DNA from: Lachnospiraceae bacterium
GTDB taxonomy: Bacteria > Bacillota > Clostridia > Lachnospirales > Lachnospiraceae
Assembly (NCBI GenBank): GCA_910575445.1
Contig: CAJTFW010000001.1
Location: forward strand, 682,001 to 746,000
Length of the DNA stretch: 64,000 nt
Direction of reading: 5' to 3'
Part shown: piece by piece, positions 27,322 to 37,416 of the stretch
Numbering within the stretch: the first letter of the stretch is position 1
Layout: each line of letters opens with the position of its first letter
Translations under genes and position numbers: made by a program
Notes under the pieces: model-generated
The model's input: the letters and a program-made list of their open reading frames with translations, nothing else
The model's database searches: none
What the model was told of the DNA's origin: nothing

Positions 27322-27371
27322 CAAACATACCAATGGTATGATAGTATAAATACATACTAATGGTATGTATG
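27318..27371 (+). promoter_or_regulatory. Promoter with two palindromic operators for the TetR regulator
   Basis: TTGACA (27318-27323), 18-bp spacer, TAGTAT (27342-27347). Operator 1, CATACC-AAT-GGTATG (27326-27340), fills the spacer. Operator 2, CATACT-AAT-GGTATG (27353-27367, extended to ATACATAC/GTATGTAT), lies just downstream of the -10 box. Centres are 27 bp apart. This is a classic autorepression layout. Confidence 0.75.
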
Positions 27372-27384
27372 TGGAGGAATCTAT

Positions 27385-28038
27385 ATGGCAAGAAATAAAC
27401 ATCCAGAGGAGACAAGAAGCCTGATTTTGGATGTGGCCTTTCGGTTGTTTATGGAAAAAGGCTATGAGCATACATCCATTCAGGATATTATTCAGCAGTT
27501 AGGCGGGCTTAGTAAAGGTGCGATTTATCATCACTTTAAATCCAAAGAGGATATCTTAGTTGCAGTGACCGACAGGATGACAGCAGAATCTAACCAGATG
27601 CTTGCCTATATTCGTGACCGTACAGACTTAAATGGCTTAGAAAAGCTAAAGGCAATCTTTAAAGAATCGATTAATCGGCCTGTGCAGGATGATATCTTTA
27701 CGGTTGCTCCTGATTTTCACAAGAATCCAAAGCTTTTGTTTAGCTTACTTCAGGATACAGTAGAAGAAGTGGCGCCAAACTATATTTTGCCGATTATTAA
27801 ACAGGGGATTTTGGATGGCTCCATTCAGACAAAGTACCCAGAAGAACTGGCGGAATTGATTATTTTAGCTGGAAATATCTGGATGAATCCTATGGTATTT
27901 GATGATACCAAGGAAAGGTCTTATGGCAAGTTTATGATATTTCGCCAGATGCTTTGTGGTTTTGGTCTGGATATTATAGATGATGAAATCTTAGAGCGAC
28001 TGCTAGAGCTGACTTCTGTCTATCAAGAAAATAAGTAA
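27385..28038 (+). CDS. TetR-family repressor
   Basis: 217 residues. The N-terminal helix-turn-helix is clear: RSLILDVAFRLFMEKGYEHTSIQDIIQQLG then SKGAIYHHFKSKEDIL. The rest is the helical ligand-binding domain. TGGAGGAATCTAT precedes ATG 27385. Two matching palindromes in its own promoter and a degenerate one before the MFS gene suggest that it represses both. It probably responds to the compound exported by the MFS protein encoded next. Confidence 0.92.
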   Translation: MARNKHPEETRSLILDVAFRLFMEKGYEHTSIQDIIQQLGGLSKGAIYHHFKSKEDILVAVTDRMTAESNQMLAYIRDRTDLNGLEKLKAIFKESINRPVQDDIFTVAPDFHKNPKLLFSLLQDTVEEVAPNYILPIIKQGILDGSIQTKYPEELAELIILAGNIWMNPMVFDDTKERSYGKFMIFRQMLCGFGLDIIDDEILERLLELTSVYQENK

Positions 28039-28040
28039 TG

Positions 28041-28075
28041 TATTTCTGCTCTATAAAATAGAGCAGAAATATTTT
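28041..28075 (+). terminator. Terminator between TetR and MFS genes
   Basis: TATTTCTGCTCTAT, loop AAA, ATAGAGCAGAAATA, then TTTT: 14 perfect base pairs. Only about 57 bases separate it from the MFS start, and no good separate promoter fits, so the MFS gene probably depends on read-through or on a promoter I could not resolve. Confidence 0.8.
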
Positions 28076-28084
28076 ACATAGATA

Positions 28085-28102
28085 CATACCAACGTGCGGT
28101 AT
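28085..28102. promoter_or_regulatory. Degenerate TetR operator before the MFS gene
   Basis: CATACC and GGTAT are the same half-sites as in the TetR promoter but seven bases apart instead of three. It may be a weak third operator. Confidence 0.35.
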
Positions 28103-28131
28103 TAAAAAAGAATAAAATGGAGGTTTTAAAG

Positions 28132-29376
28132 ATGAAACAACGCTTGTTTTCAAAGGATTTTACACTGGTGCTGATAGGGCAGATTATCTCGTTGTTTGGA
28201 AATGCTATGTTGCGCTTTGCCTTGCCGCTTTATCTGTTGAACCTGACGGGTTCTTCGATGGTCTACGGAACGGTTACGGCGTGTGCATTTATTCCACCGA
28301 TTCTGCTTTCACCAATAGGTGGTATGATTGCAGACAGAGTCAACAAGAGAAATGTAATGGTAGTTCTGGATTTTTTTACAGCTACTTTGATTCTTGTGTT
28401 TTCTTTGCTTATGCACCGTGTAAATCTGATTGTTCTTTTGACGGTTACTTTGATGCTTCTGTATGGAATTGCCAGTGCTTATCAGCCTTCGGTGCAGGCA
28501 AGTATACCAGCACTTGTCGGGCAGGAACATTTTATGATGGCAAATTCCATGATTAATACAATAAGCTCATTTGCTTTTTTGATAGGGCCGGCACTTGGCG
28601 GGGTGTGGTATAGTGCATATGGAATAAAACCTATCTTATGGATTTGTATGTTCTGTTTTCTTCTGTCAGCAGTGATGGAGCTTTTTATCCATATTCCGTT
28701 TGAAGCACAAGCTTTAAAGGGCGGGATATGGAAGACTGTAAAGATGGATTTTACAGAAAGTGTCCGCTTTATTCAAAAGGAGAAGCCGGTGATTGGAAAG
28801 ACACTTTTTGTTATCTCTGGAATCAATCTGTTTTTATCTGCTATGATAATTGTCGCACTTCCCTACCTGATTACAGAAGTATTTCCTTTTGAGGCAGCAC
28901 AGGCAAACAGACTATATGGATATGCACAAGGAACATTAGCCGCAGGAGGACTGATAGGCGGTATCTGTGCAGGTGTCTTTGCCCGCTTGTTGTCTATACA
29001 AAAATCAGGAAATCTTATCATCCTCTGTGCTATCTGTATATTTCCAATTAGTGCCATATTGTTTGGGTCTTCTTCTGGAATGTTAAATTATCTTGTGCTT
29101 ACGCTCTGCTGCTTTTTTATTATGGCATGTTCTACAATATTTACAATACAGATGATGTCTTTTATCCAGACAGAGACACCACAGCAGATGATTGGGAAGG
29201 TAATTGCAGTGATTCTCACAGTATCTATGTGTGCACAGCCACTTGGCAATGCACTGTATGGTATTTTATTCGATATTTGTAAAGGCTTTGAAGCTCTGGT
29301 GGTGCTTTTCTCCGGTGTTGTGTCACTTATCATTGCCATAAGTGCCAGAAAGATTTTTAAGGAATTGTCAGTATAG
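28132..29376 (+). CDS. MFS efflux transporter
   Basis: 414 residues from ATG 28132, with GGAGG nine bases upstream (the upstream in-frame ATG at 28117 lies at that site). About twelve hydrophobic helices are visible. The loop after helix 2, GGMIADRVNKRNVMV, is the major-facilitator motif A. Similar in layout to macrolide-efflux MefA-type and other drug/H+ antiporters. Adjacent TetR repressor with palindromic operators suggests inducible export of a toxic compound; the substrate cannot be told from sequence. Confidence 0.9.
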   Translation: MKQRLFSKDFTLVLIGQIISLFGNAMLRFALPLYLLNLTGSSMVYGTVTACAFIPPILLSPIGGMIADRVNKRNVMVVLDFFTATLILVFSLLMHRVNLIVLLTVTLMLLYGIASAYQPSVQASIPALVGQEHFMMANSMINTISSFAFLIGPALGGVWYSAYGIKPILWICMFCFLLSAVMELFIHIPFEAQALKGGIWKTVKMDFTESVRFIQKEKPVIGKTLFVISGINLFLSAMIIVALPYLITEVFPFEAAQANRLYGYAQGTLAAGGLIGGICAGVFARLLSIQKSGNLIILCAICIFPISAILFGSSSGMLNYLVLTLCCFFIMACSTIFTIQMMSFIQTETPQQMIGKVIAVILTVSMCAQPLGNALYGILFDICKGFEALVVLFSGVVSLIIAISARKIFKELSV

Positions 29377-29383
29377 GGCAATT

Positions 29384-29446
29384 TATATATCTGCAAAGGA
29401 GGCATTGGAATTTGGACTAATTGATGGGATACTAAGTCAGAGATAA
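29384..29446 (+). pseudogene. C-terminal remnant of a ClpP-like protease
   Basis: A stretch without a start codon reads YISAKEALEFGLIDGILSQR and stop. This is the closing helix of ClpP (the S-A-x-E-A-x-x-F/Y-G-L-I-D pattern). Nothing of the catalytic part remains. It differs from the intact clpP at 3.5 kb, so it is a separate lost copy. Confidence 0.6.
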
Positions 29447-29490
29447 GAGTCCGAAAAGCTGTTAAAACAAGGAAAAATCTTCAACATCTG

Positions 29491-29520
29491 TTGACAAAAT
29501 ATCTGTCCATCTCCTATAAT
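29491..29520 (+). promoter_or_regulatory. Sigma-A promoter of the chemotaxis receptor
   Basis: TTGACA (29491-29496), 18-bp spacer, TATAAT (29515-29520). It is near-consensus, about 60 bases before the start codon. It is a housekeeping-type promoter, not the sigma-28 type usual for late motility genes. Confidence 0.8.
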
Positions 29521-29582
29521 AAAAGTTAGAAAAAACTGGTCAAAAAACCAGAAAAGTATTACATAAGGTGGGGAGAGACGTG

Positions 29583-31553
29583 ATGAAAAGTATACGGACA
29601 AAGATTACAATGTGTCTGATATTGACAGTTCTAGGAGCGGTGGCTTTGGTGGGAGGATTTAGTATTGTACTGAATTATAAAAGCACCATTGACACGGTGG
29701 ACCAGATGATGAGCGAGAGTGCAACACTGGCTGCGGAGCGCGTGGAGCAGGAGCTTTCTGCTTACAAAAATGTGGCGATGGATACCGGATGTATTCCACA
29801 GCTTTCCGATGCGTCGGTATCGGTGGATATACAGCGTTCGATTATTGATGAGCGGGTGGCGATGCATGGCTTGCAGCGTGGTAATATTATTGGGGCAGAT
29901 GGTATCAGTATCTTTGATGGAAAGGATTATTCCGACCGGGAGTATGTAAAGCAGGCAATGGCAGGAAATATCTATGTGTCAGAGCCGCTGGTCAGTAAGA
30001 TTACCGGAGAACTTTCGATTATGGTTGCAGCACCACTTTATGCGGATGGGGTGCATGGCTCTACGATTGAGGGCGTGGTCTATTTTGTGCCTCATGAGAC
30101 TTTTTTAAATGATATTGTGTCTTCGATACAGGTCAGCAAGAACAGCCGGGCTTATATGATTAATAAATCAGGTGATACGATTGCAGATACTACACTGGAT
30201 ACGATTACCGTGCAGAATATTGAGGAAGAAGCAGCAAATGATGCATCTTTAAAAGGCTTGGCTGCTATCCATGAAGCTATGCGCCAGGGGAAGAATGATT
30301 TTGGCAGCTATAAAAATGCAGAACATTCGATGTTTGTCGCATATGCGCCGGTCAATGGAACCGATGGCTGGAGTATCGCAGTGACAGCGCCGCAGTCAGA
30401 CTATCTTGCAAGTACCTATGTTGGTATGGCTATTAATTTTGTTGTCATTATTGCTTCGATTTTTGTGTCTTTTGGTGTTGCATTAAAATTGGCTGTAAGT
30501 ATTGGAAATCCGATGAAAGCCTGTGCAGAGCGAATGAAGCTTTTGGTGGAGGGAGATTTGGAGTCTCCGGTGCCAAAGGTGGAGAGCGAAGATGAGACTG
30601 GAATGCTGGCACAGTCTACGGCAGAGCTTGTGGAAGGTTTAAGTACAATTATTCATGATATTGGCTATCTGCTAAAGGAGATGGCGAATCAGAACTTAGA
30701 TATTCAGTCTAGCCACACAGAGGCTTATGTAGGTGATTTTCAGAGTATCTTATTATCCATGCGTCATATGAAGATAGCATTAAGCGATACGATTCGACAG
30801 ATTAATCGCTCTGCGGACCAGGTGTCTTCTGCTAGTAATCATATCTCTATCAGTGCACAGACTTTAAGTCAGGGAGCAGTAGAGCAGGCAAGCTCTGTAG
30901 AAGAGTTGGCAGCCAGAATTAATGAGATTTCTGACCAGGCAAAAGGTACAGCCAACGGGGCCATAGATGCCAAGAATCAGACGCATTATGCTGGGAAAGA
31001 GGTCTCTGCATGCAATGAGAAGATGCAGGAGCTTATGGAGGCAATGGAGCGGATTCAGGACAGCTCTGGTGAGATTGGCAAGATTATCAAGACCATAGAA
31101 GATATTGCATTTCAGACGAATATCTTGGCACTTAATGCAGCTGTGGAGGCAGCAAGGGCAGGCAGTGCTGGCAAAGGTTTTGCTGTAGTAGCAGATGAGG
31201 TGCGCAACTTAGCAAGCAAATCTGCAGAGGCTTCTAAGAGTACATCCGTTTTGATTGAACATTCTTTTGAAGCAGTGAACCAAGGTACAGAGATTGCGAA
31301 GAATACCGCAGATACCCTGCTAGAGGTGGTAAGCAGTATGGAGTCTGTGGTCAGCTCCATTGACAGGATTGCAACAGTGTCCAATGAGCAGTCAGAGGCA
31401 GTCTCTCAGGTAACAGAAGGCATCAGTCAGATATCTAGTGTTGTACAAAGTAACAGTGCAACTGCGGAAGAGAGTGCAGCAGCAAGTGAAGAGCTTTCCG
31501 CAGAGGCAGCAGGGCTAAAACAGTTAGTTGACCAGTTTATATTAGCTAAATAA
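29583..31553 (+). CDS. Methyl-accepting chemotaxis protein
   Basis: 656 residues from ATG 29583, with GGTGGGGAGAG upstream. Membrane helix about 8-30, extracytoplasmic dCache-like sensor ([21 protein letters not shown], then [12 protein letters not shown]), second helix ([20 protein letters not shown]), HAMP, and a long coiled signalling domain with the conserved hairpin [22 protein letters not shown]. It binds a small ligand outside and controls CheA. It is followed by a strong terminator, so it is a single-gene unit. The dCache motif suggests an amino acid or organic-acid type ligand, but this is unproven. Confidence 0.95.
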   Translation: MKSIRTKITMCLILTVLGAVALVGGFSIVLNYKSTIDTVDQMMSESATLAAERVEQELSAYKNVAMDTGCIPQLSDASVSVDIQRSIIDERVAMHGLQRGNIIGADGISIFDGKDYSDREYVKQAMAGNIYVSEPLVSKITGELSIMVAAPLYADGVHGSTIEGVVYFVPHETFLNDIVSSIQVSKNSRAYMINKSGDTIADTTLDTITVQNIEEEAANDASLKGLAAIHEAMRQGKNDFGSYKNAEHSMFVAYAPVNGTDGWSIAVTAPQSDYLASTYVGMAINFVVIIASIFVSFGVALKLAVSIGNPMKACAERMKLLVEGDLESPVPKVESEDETGMLAQSTAELVEGLSTIIHDIGYLLKEMANQNLDIQSSHTEAYVGDFQSILLSMRHMKIALSDTIRQINRSADQVSSASNHISISAQTLSQGAVEQASSVEELAARINEISDQAKGTANGAIDAKNQTHYAGKEVSACNEKMQELMEAMERIQDSSGEIGKIIKTIEDIAFQTNILALNAAVEAARAGSAGKGFAVVADEVRNLASKSAEASKSTSVLIEHSFEAVNQGTEIAKNTADTLLEVVSSMESVVSSIDRIATVSNEQSEAVSQVTEGISQISSVVQSNSATAEESAAASEELSAEAAGLKQLVDQFILAK

Positions 31554-31576
31554 TAGAAGATAATATAGCGATAAAT

Positions 31577-31620
31577 AATAAGCAGCTTTGAAGAGTTAAG
31601 ATTCAAAGCTGCTTATTTAT
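31577..31620 (+). terminator. Terminator after the chemotaxis receptor gene
   Basis: Sixteen perfect base pairs: AATAAGCAGCTTTGAA, nine-base loop, TTCAAAGCTGCTTATT, then TAT. Very stable, though its T-run is short; the A-rich left flank means it may also work for the minus strand. Confidence 0.75.
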
Positions 31621-31624
31621 AGTA

Positions 31625-31653
31625 TTGATTTTCCCTTCTATACAAGGTAAAAT
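31625..31653 (+). promoter_or_regulatory. Promoter of the 993-residue kinase
   Basis: TTGATT, 17-bp spacer, TAAAAT, beginning right after the terminator and about 80 bases before the start codon. Confidence 0.5.
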
Positions 31654-31734
31654 ATAACTAAATATTTATATAATATTTCTGGCAATAGAGATAGTTATAT
31701 AAAGATTAGGAGAAGGAAAAAGGAAACCGATACC

Positions 31735-34716
31735 ATGAACAAAAACAAAAAAAAGCAGTTGGTTCAGCAGATGCGCAACAATATTTTGGTACTGGCAATG
31801 TTTATCTTTGTGATTATTGTCTGTACTCATATTTTGCGCAGTTCTCTGGTAGAAGGCAGTAATAAAATGGGACTTACACTGGTGGAGAATTATTCTTCGG
31901 CGGAAGAGAGCAATATCCGTGCCTGTGAAGCTATCTTAACTATCAGTGTCAATTATATTGCGGAGAGAGAAAGGGACCATGTCTCGATTGAAGAACTTAG
32001 AGGGGGCCTGTATCCTTTTATGAATGGACTGGTGGAGATGTATGGTGCAGAGCATATTCAAGTCTATGGAAAAGCGATTAACGGGACGCAGATTGTATCC
32101 AATCTTCCAGAGATTGAGGCGATGACAGACTATCCGATTGAAGAGACCGAGTATTATCGGGGGGCAATGGAAGCAGACGGAGAGATTTACTTAGCTCCAG
32201 CTTATACCGATGTTGTCACAGGTCGGCAAGTTGTTACCATGTGTAAGGCAATCCCTTCTACGGGAAGCTTTTTGGCAATCGATATGATGTTTTCTTATTT
32301 TGAACTCAATAATGAGAATCTGGTGTTGCCAAAGAATGCTTCTTATTTTCTGGTTGGCAGAAAAGGTACTTTGTTCTATTATAAATCTTCTATTGACCAG
32401 TCCTATAGAGAACACCAGGAACTGGTGGATAGCTTTATGGAACAAGGAAATCGGGAAAGCGGCAATCAGGTATTAGAAAATATCAAATCAGAAGATGGTA
32501 TTGTTCGCAATGTCTATTTTCACTATATGGACAATGGCTGGACGGCGATTCTGACAATACCAGAAGAAGAGATTATATCAGGCGTCAGTACCTTTAATTA
32601 CATAAGTGTGTTTGTGACCATTGTTGGCATTGCACTGGTGGTCTTTCAGACCATTCATGATTATCGGCACGAAAAGCGGAATCAGCTATTGTTAGAAGAA
32701 CGGGATTTGATGGCCGGGCGAAACCGGCTCTACCAAAATGCCATGAATAGCACTGCAAGAGCCTATCGGGCAATCTATTATATCAATATCAAGAAAAGCC
32801 GATATGAGATGCTCTACCCTCATCGTGGCAAGGATTCGGATTCTGGCGATTACAACCGGGAGTTTGTGGCAAGCCGTTTTGAGATGGGAATTATATCGGA
32901 GGAATACAAAGAACAAATTCGCACCTTTTTTGATTTGTCAAATATATTAAAAGAACTAAAGACCAAAGACCATATGGAACTTCAATATAAGAGAATGGGG
33001 GAAAACGGAAAGCATGAGTGGTGTTCTTCTGTTATCACAGTAGCGGAGATGGAAGATGGAAAGCCGCTTGGAGTGACACTAACCATTCGCAGTATTGATG
33101 ACATTATTCATAAGGAAGAAGAACAAAAAGAAATCCTGGCACTTGCTGCAGAACGGGCAGAGGCAGCTAACCGCGCCAAGAGCGATTTCCTATCCAGAAT
33201 GAGCCATGATATCCGTACACCGATGAATGCGATTCTGGGTATGACCGCGGTTGCCGGGATGCATATTGATGAAAAAGAGCGCGTGCTGGATGCACTGAGC
33301 AAGATTACAATGTCAAGTAAACATCTTCTGGGACTGATTAATGAAGTGCTTGATATGAGTCGAATCGAGAGCGGAAAGGTCAGTCTGACAGAGAATGTCT
33401 TTAATTTGGCAGATACATTAGAGAGTCTTTTGACCGTCTTCCATTCGCAGATAGAATCCAAAAATCTTGCACTGAATGTCAATATTATAAAGTTAGAGCA
33501 TGAGGATGTGGTCGGCGATGAGCAGAGACTTCAACAGATATTTATGAATATTATGGGCAATGCTGTGAAGTTTACGCCTGCTGGTGGCAAGATTACTATC
33601 CAGATTGAAGAACGCCCTTCGCATATTGCGGGCAGCGGATATTATGAATTTACCTTTGAAGATACCGGAATCGGTATGGAGAAGGATTATATTGACCGGA
33701 TTTTTGAGCCATTTTCGCGTGCAGCAGATTCTAGGACGGGCAAGATTGAAGGAACTGGACTTGGGATGACCATCGCAGTCAATATTGCACGGATGATGAA
33801 CGGCGATATTAAAGTAGAAAGTACCCTTGGAAAAGGTTCTAAATTTACCGTGTTAGTCTATCTGAAACTAAATGATATTACCCAGGAGGATATCGACGCG
33901 TTGGCTTCACTTCCGGTGTTAGTGGTGGATGATGAAGAGGCTGCCTGCGAGAGCGCTTGTGAAATTCTTAACAGTCTTGCAATGGAAGCAGAATATGTAT
34001 TAGACGGCGATTCTGCCCTAAAGCGTATCCTAGAGGCCAAAGAGGCAAAGAGAACGTTCTCTGTTGTGATTCTGGATTGGCATATGCCAGGCAAAGATGG
34101 CGTGGATACTGCAAAGGAGATACGAAGCGCGGTAGGAGAAGATGTTCCGATTATTATTCTGTCCGCTTATGACTGGTCAGATATTGAAGCAGAAGCATTG
34201 CGTGCAGGCGTGGATGCCTTTATTGAAAAGCCGCTGTTTAAATCGAGGCTTACAAGAGTATTAAAGGATGTGCTTGGGCTAGGCAACAAAGAGAAGACAA
34301 GGACAGCACTGGAGAATTTCCAGCAGCAGGATTTTTCAGGAAAGAGAGTGCTCTTAGTAGAAGACAATGAATTAAATATTGAAGTGGCGTCTGAGCTTCT
34401 TGATATTGTGGGAATTCAGGTAGAGCAGGCGCTAAATGGCAAACTTGCATTAGAACGTGTACTAGAACATGGTCCAGGATATTATGATCTGATCTTTATG
34501 GACATTCAGATGCCAGTGATGAATGGATATGAGGCAGCAAAAGCCATCCGATCTTCGAATCGGGAAGATTTGGCAGTGATTCCAATTGTTGCGATGACTG
34601 CGGATGCATTTGCAGATGATATCCGAAAGTCTGAAGAAGCTGGTATGAACGCTCATATTTCCAAACCTATTGATATTGAGAAACTAGAGGATGCGCTACA
34701 GACCTGGATTCAGTAG
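31735..34716 (+). CDS. Membrane hybrid histidine kinase with two intact receivers
   Basis: 993 residues. Helix about 14-36, extracytoplasmic dCache-like sensor (EYYRGAMEADGEIYLAPAY, FLAIDMMFSYFEL), second helix about 288-305, a PAS-like region (about 330-460), HisKA with His in RMSHDIRTPMNAILGM, HATPase (FMNIMGNAVKF, EDTGIGME, GTGLGMTI). Receiver 1 keeps all residues (LVVDDEEA, Asp in VILDWHMPGKDG, Lys in FIEKPL). Receiver 2 is also complete (LLVEDNELN, FMDIQMPVMNGYEA, ISKPID). GGAGAAGGAAAAAGG precedes the start. It is the best preserved of the four kinases in this block. No dedicated output regulator is nearby. Confidence 0.92.
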   Translation: MNKNKKKQLVQQMRNNILVLAMFIFVIIVCTHILRSSLVEGSNKMGLTLVENYSSAEESNIRACEAILTISVNYIAERERDHVSIEELRGGLYPFMNGLVEMYGAEHIQVYGKAINGTQIVSNLPEIEAMTDYPIEETEYYRGAMEADGEIYLAPAYTDVVTGRQVVTMCKAIPSTGSFLAIDMMFSYFELNNENLVLPKNASYFLVGRKGTLFYYKSSIDQSYREHQELVDSFMEQGNRESGNQVLENIKSEDGIVRNVYFHYMDNGWTAILTIPEEEIISGVSTFNYISVFVTIVGIALVVFQTIHDYRHEKRNQLLLEERDLMAGRNRLYQNAMNSTARAYRAIYYINIKKSRYEMLYPHRGKDSDSGDYNREFVASRFEMGIISEEYKEQIRTFFDLSNILKELKTKDHMELQYKRMGENGKHEWCSSVITVAEMEDGKPLGVTLTIRSIDDIIHKEEEQKEILALAAERAEAANRAKSDFLSRMSHDIRTPMNAILGMTAVAGMHIDEKERVLDALSKITMSSKHLLGLINEVLDMSRIESGKVSLTENVFNLADTLESLLTVFHSQIESKNLALNVNIIKLEHEDVVGDEQRLQQIFMNIMGNAVKFTPAGGKITIQIEERPSHIAGSGYYEFTFEDTGIGMEKDYIDRIFEPFSRAADSRTGKIEGTGLGMTIAVNIARMMNGDIKVESTLGKGSKFTVLVYLKLNDITQEDIDALASLPVLVVDDEEAACESACEILNSLAMEAEYVLDGDSALKRILEAKEAKRTFSVVILDWHMPGKDGVDTAKEIRSAVGEDVPIIILSAYDWSDIEAEALRAGVDAFIEKPLFKSRLTRVLKDVLGLGNKEKTRTALENFQQQDFSGKRVLLVEDNELNIEVASELLDIVGIQVEQALNGKLALERVLEHGPGYYDLIFMDIQMPVMNGYEAAKAIRSSNREDLAVIPIVAMTADAFADDIRKSEEAGMNAHISKPIDIEKLEDALQTWIQ

Positions 34717-34833
34717 TGATATATTGTTTGACGGAAAATATAGGTGGAGGTATAATATTTTTCATAGATATTATCAAAAAATTGCATAAATTGTAGTAGT
34801 AAGGGTTTTAAGGTGTATGTTTGGAGAGTTGGG

Positions 34834-37416
34834 ATGGAAAAGAAGCAAGATAGAAATCAAAATAAAATAGACAAAGGGCTTCCTTTGCTTCTAGCTATTA
34901 TATTGGTGTTTAGTATCTTAGGAACCGTTGTGTTCTCGGTATCAAAGCAAATAACAAGAGAGATGTCTGACTCGGCAATCCAAAACTTAAGTGAAAGCTT
35001 GGATTTGATTCAGTGTACAATTGAGGCAATCTTAAAAAAAGAGGCCGAGTTTCAGAAGCTAATGGCACAAGAGCTTGCAACCATTGAACACCCGGAAGAA
35101 TTTATATCTGTCTATCAGAAAAATCAGACAATGGTAAAGATTTCTGTGATTCTTGCAGGAGAGACAGAAGGTTTTTCCAATACCGGGGAAATATTTTCAG
35201 ATGAAGAATTGGATTTTTCTTCGGGAGGAACGATAGAAGGGCTTCCAGTATCCAAATCCTATCTGAATTATATGGGGGCATGGGCCTATTCTATGAAATG
35301 TCCGATTGTCAAAGATGGGGAAGAGACAGCAACACTTTATATCGAATATACGTACGATTCTCTGGACAAATCGCTTCCAAGTGGCTTTTATAATAAGCAG
35401 GCAATGCTCTATATTATGGATGCAGAAAGTGAACGGCTTGTACTAAAGCCCAAAGGAATGGGAGAGAGAAGCGCAGGACATCTGAATCTGGAGGATTTTT
35501 ATCGGGCTAATAGTATCAATGAGCCAGAACTTCGGGAGACAGTCTCCGAATGTGTAAAAAATGGGAAAAATCTTTTGTTTTACCATGATATTTTGGAGAA
35601 AGATGCACTGAATTATATGTGGGCGGTAAATGATGGAACCATTTACCTTATTGGTTATGTGCCTATTGAAGCGATTTTGCAAGAGGGAAAGACCGTCAAT
35701 CAAAATATTCTGATTGTCGTAACCGTGATGCTTATTGCATTTTTTCTATGCTGTCTAATCTATTATTTTACACAAAGACAACAGAATCGGATACGAAAAG
35801 AGCGTGAGATTGAGCGTGAGATTCACAATAAACAGCTTGCAGAAGCTTTGCAAGTTGCACAGATTGCCAGCAATTCAAAGACTACTTTTCTCTCTAATAT
35901 GTCACATGATATTCGTACACCTATGAATGCAGTTCTTGGATTTACAACATTGCTTGCTAAGGATGCAGAAAATCCTGAGAAAGTCCGGGAATATACAAAG
36001 AAGATTATGGCATCTGGTCAGCATCTGCTTAGCCTGATTAATGATATCCTGGATGTATCCAAGATTGAGAGCGGAAAAGTGGTGCTAAATTTTGAAGAAT
36101 TTACTTTAAATGACCTGGTATCTTCGGTAGACGCAATTATTCGCCCTATGGCAAAGAGCAAAAGACAGAACTTTTTTGTTGAGGTGACAGAGATTCAGCA
36201 TGAGTATCTGCTTGGAGATGAGACAAGAGTCAATCAGATTCTGATTAACCTTCTCTCCAATGCAGTAAAATATACGCAGGAAGAGGGAAACATCTATTTC
36301 CGCCTGATAGGGCAAAAGCAGCGTTCTAACCAGTATGAGCGAATCCGCATTGAAGTGGAGGACAACGGATATGGCATGACACCAGAATATCTGGAGACGA
36401 TTTTTGATGCCTTTACCAGAGCAGAAAACAGCACAACCAACAAAGTGCAGGGGACTGGCCTTGGAATGGCAATTACAAAAAATATCATAGAGCTTATGGG
36501 TGGAACGATTGAAGTCTTTAGTGAAGTAGAGAAGGGCAGTCTCTTTCGGGTAGAACTGGAATTTCGGATTCCTGAAGGCCAGATGGATATGCAGTTCTGG
36601 AAACAATGTGGCATACAAAGGCTGTTAGTCGTTGCATGTGAACATGAGACTTCTAAGACGATACAGGTTTTGATGAAGAATACAGAAGTTGTGGTAGATA
36701 CAGCTTTTGGACTGGAAGATGCACAAAATATGTTGCAAGAAAGGCATGGCAGCAGTGAAAATTATCAGCTGATTTTGTTAGATTTTGATATCTTTAAGAC
36801 AGAGGACAGAGATATAACACAAAAAATCAGAGAAGTTACATCAGATAATATTCCGCTTTTGTTTTTGGCTTCTTATGATGATGCTGGTATAGAAGAAGTT
36901 TTGAAGATTCCTCATACAGAGATACTTCAAAAGCCGTTTTTTGTGTCATCTTTAAAAGAAAAGATTCTACAGATGGCAGATAAAGAAAAAGAATTAAAGG
37001 AGGATAAAGAAGAATATTTAGATGGCCTGCATTTTCTGGCTGCAGAGGATAATGAAATCAATGCAGAGATTTTAACAGAAATCTTGGAACTTGAGGGGGC
37101 GAGTTGCGAGATTGTAGAAAATGGCCAGAGGGCAGTAGAGCGTTTTATTATGGCCAAGGAGGGCGAGTTTGACGCGATACTGATGGATGTTCAGATGCCA
37201 GTAATGAATGGTTATGAGGCGACTAGAGCAATCAGAGCCCTGTCTCGCAGAGATGCTCAAAATATTCCAATTATTGCAATGACAGCCAATGCTTTTGCAG
37301 AGGATGAAAAAGAAGCTTTAGATGCTGGTATGAATGTCCATATAGCAAAGCCCATTGATATAGAACTACTAAAGAAAGTAATTCGGCAATGGTGTAAGGA
37401 AAAGGATGGAGTATGA
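34834..37416 (+). CDS. Membrane hybrid histidine kinase coupled to a solute-binding protein
   Basis: 860 residues from ATG 34834 (GGAG seven bases before; the longer GTG 34813 form has no good site). Helix about 12-34, extracytoplasmic sensor of about 240 residues, second helix (NILIVVTVMLIAFFLCCLIYYF), coiled linker, HisKA with His in NMSHDIRTPMNAVLGF, HATPase (LINLLSNAVKY, EDNGYGMT, GTGLGMAI). The first receiver is degenerate: VVACEHET replaces the acidic pair, although Asp in LILLDFD and Lys in LQKPF remain. The second is complete (LAAEDNEIN, LMDVQMPVMNG, AKPID). Its stop overlaps the start of a binding-protein gene. Confidence 0.92.
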   Translation: MEKKQDRNQNKIDKGLPLLLAIILVFSILGTVVFSVSKQITREMSDSAIQNLSESLDLIQCTIEAILKKEAEFQKLMAQELATIEHPEEFISVYQKNQTMVKISVILAGETEGFSNTGEIFSDEELDFSSGGTIEGLPVSKSYLNYMGAWAYSMKCPIVKDGEETATLYIEYTYDSLDKSLPSGFYNKQAMLYIMDAESERLVLKPKGMGERSAGHLNLEDFYRANSINEPELRETVSECVKNGKNLLFYHDILEKDALNYMWAVNDGTIYLIGYVPIEAILQEGKTVNQNILIVVTVMLIAFFLCCLIYYFTQRQQNRIRKEREIEREIHNKQLAEALQVAQIASNSKTTFLSNMSHDIRTPMNAVLGFTTLLAKDAENPEKVREYTKKIMASGQHLLSLINDILDVSKIESGKVVLNFEEFTLNDLVSSVDAIIRPMAKSKRQNFFVEVTEIQHEYLLGDETRVNQILINLLSNAVKYTQEEGNIYFRLIGQKQRSNQYERIRIEVEDNGYGMTPEYLETIFDAFTRAENSTTNKVQGTGLGMAITKNIIELMGGTIEVFSEVEKGSLFRVELEFRIPEGQMDMQFWKQCGIQRLLVVACEHETSKTIQVLMKNTEVVVDTAFGLEDAQNMLQERHGSSENYQLILLDFDIFKTEDRDITQKIREVTSDNIPLLFLASYDDAGIEEVLKIPHTEILQKPFFVSSLKEKILQMADKEKELKEDKEEYLDGLHFLAAEDNEINAEILTEILELEGASCEIVENGQRAVERFIMAKEGEFDAILMDVQMPVMNGYEATRAIRALSRRDAQNIPIIAMTANAFAEDEKEALDAGMNVHIAKPIDIELLKKVIRQWCKEKDGV

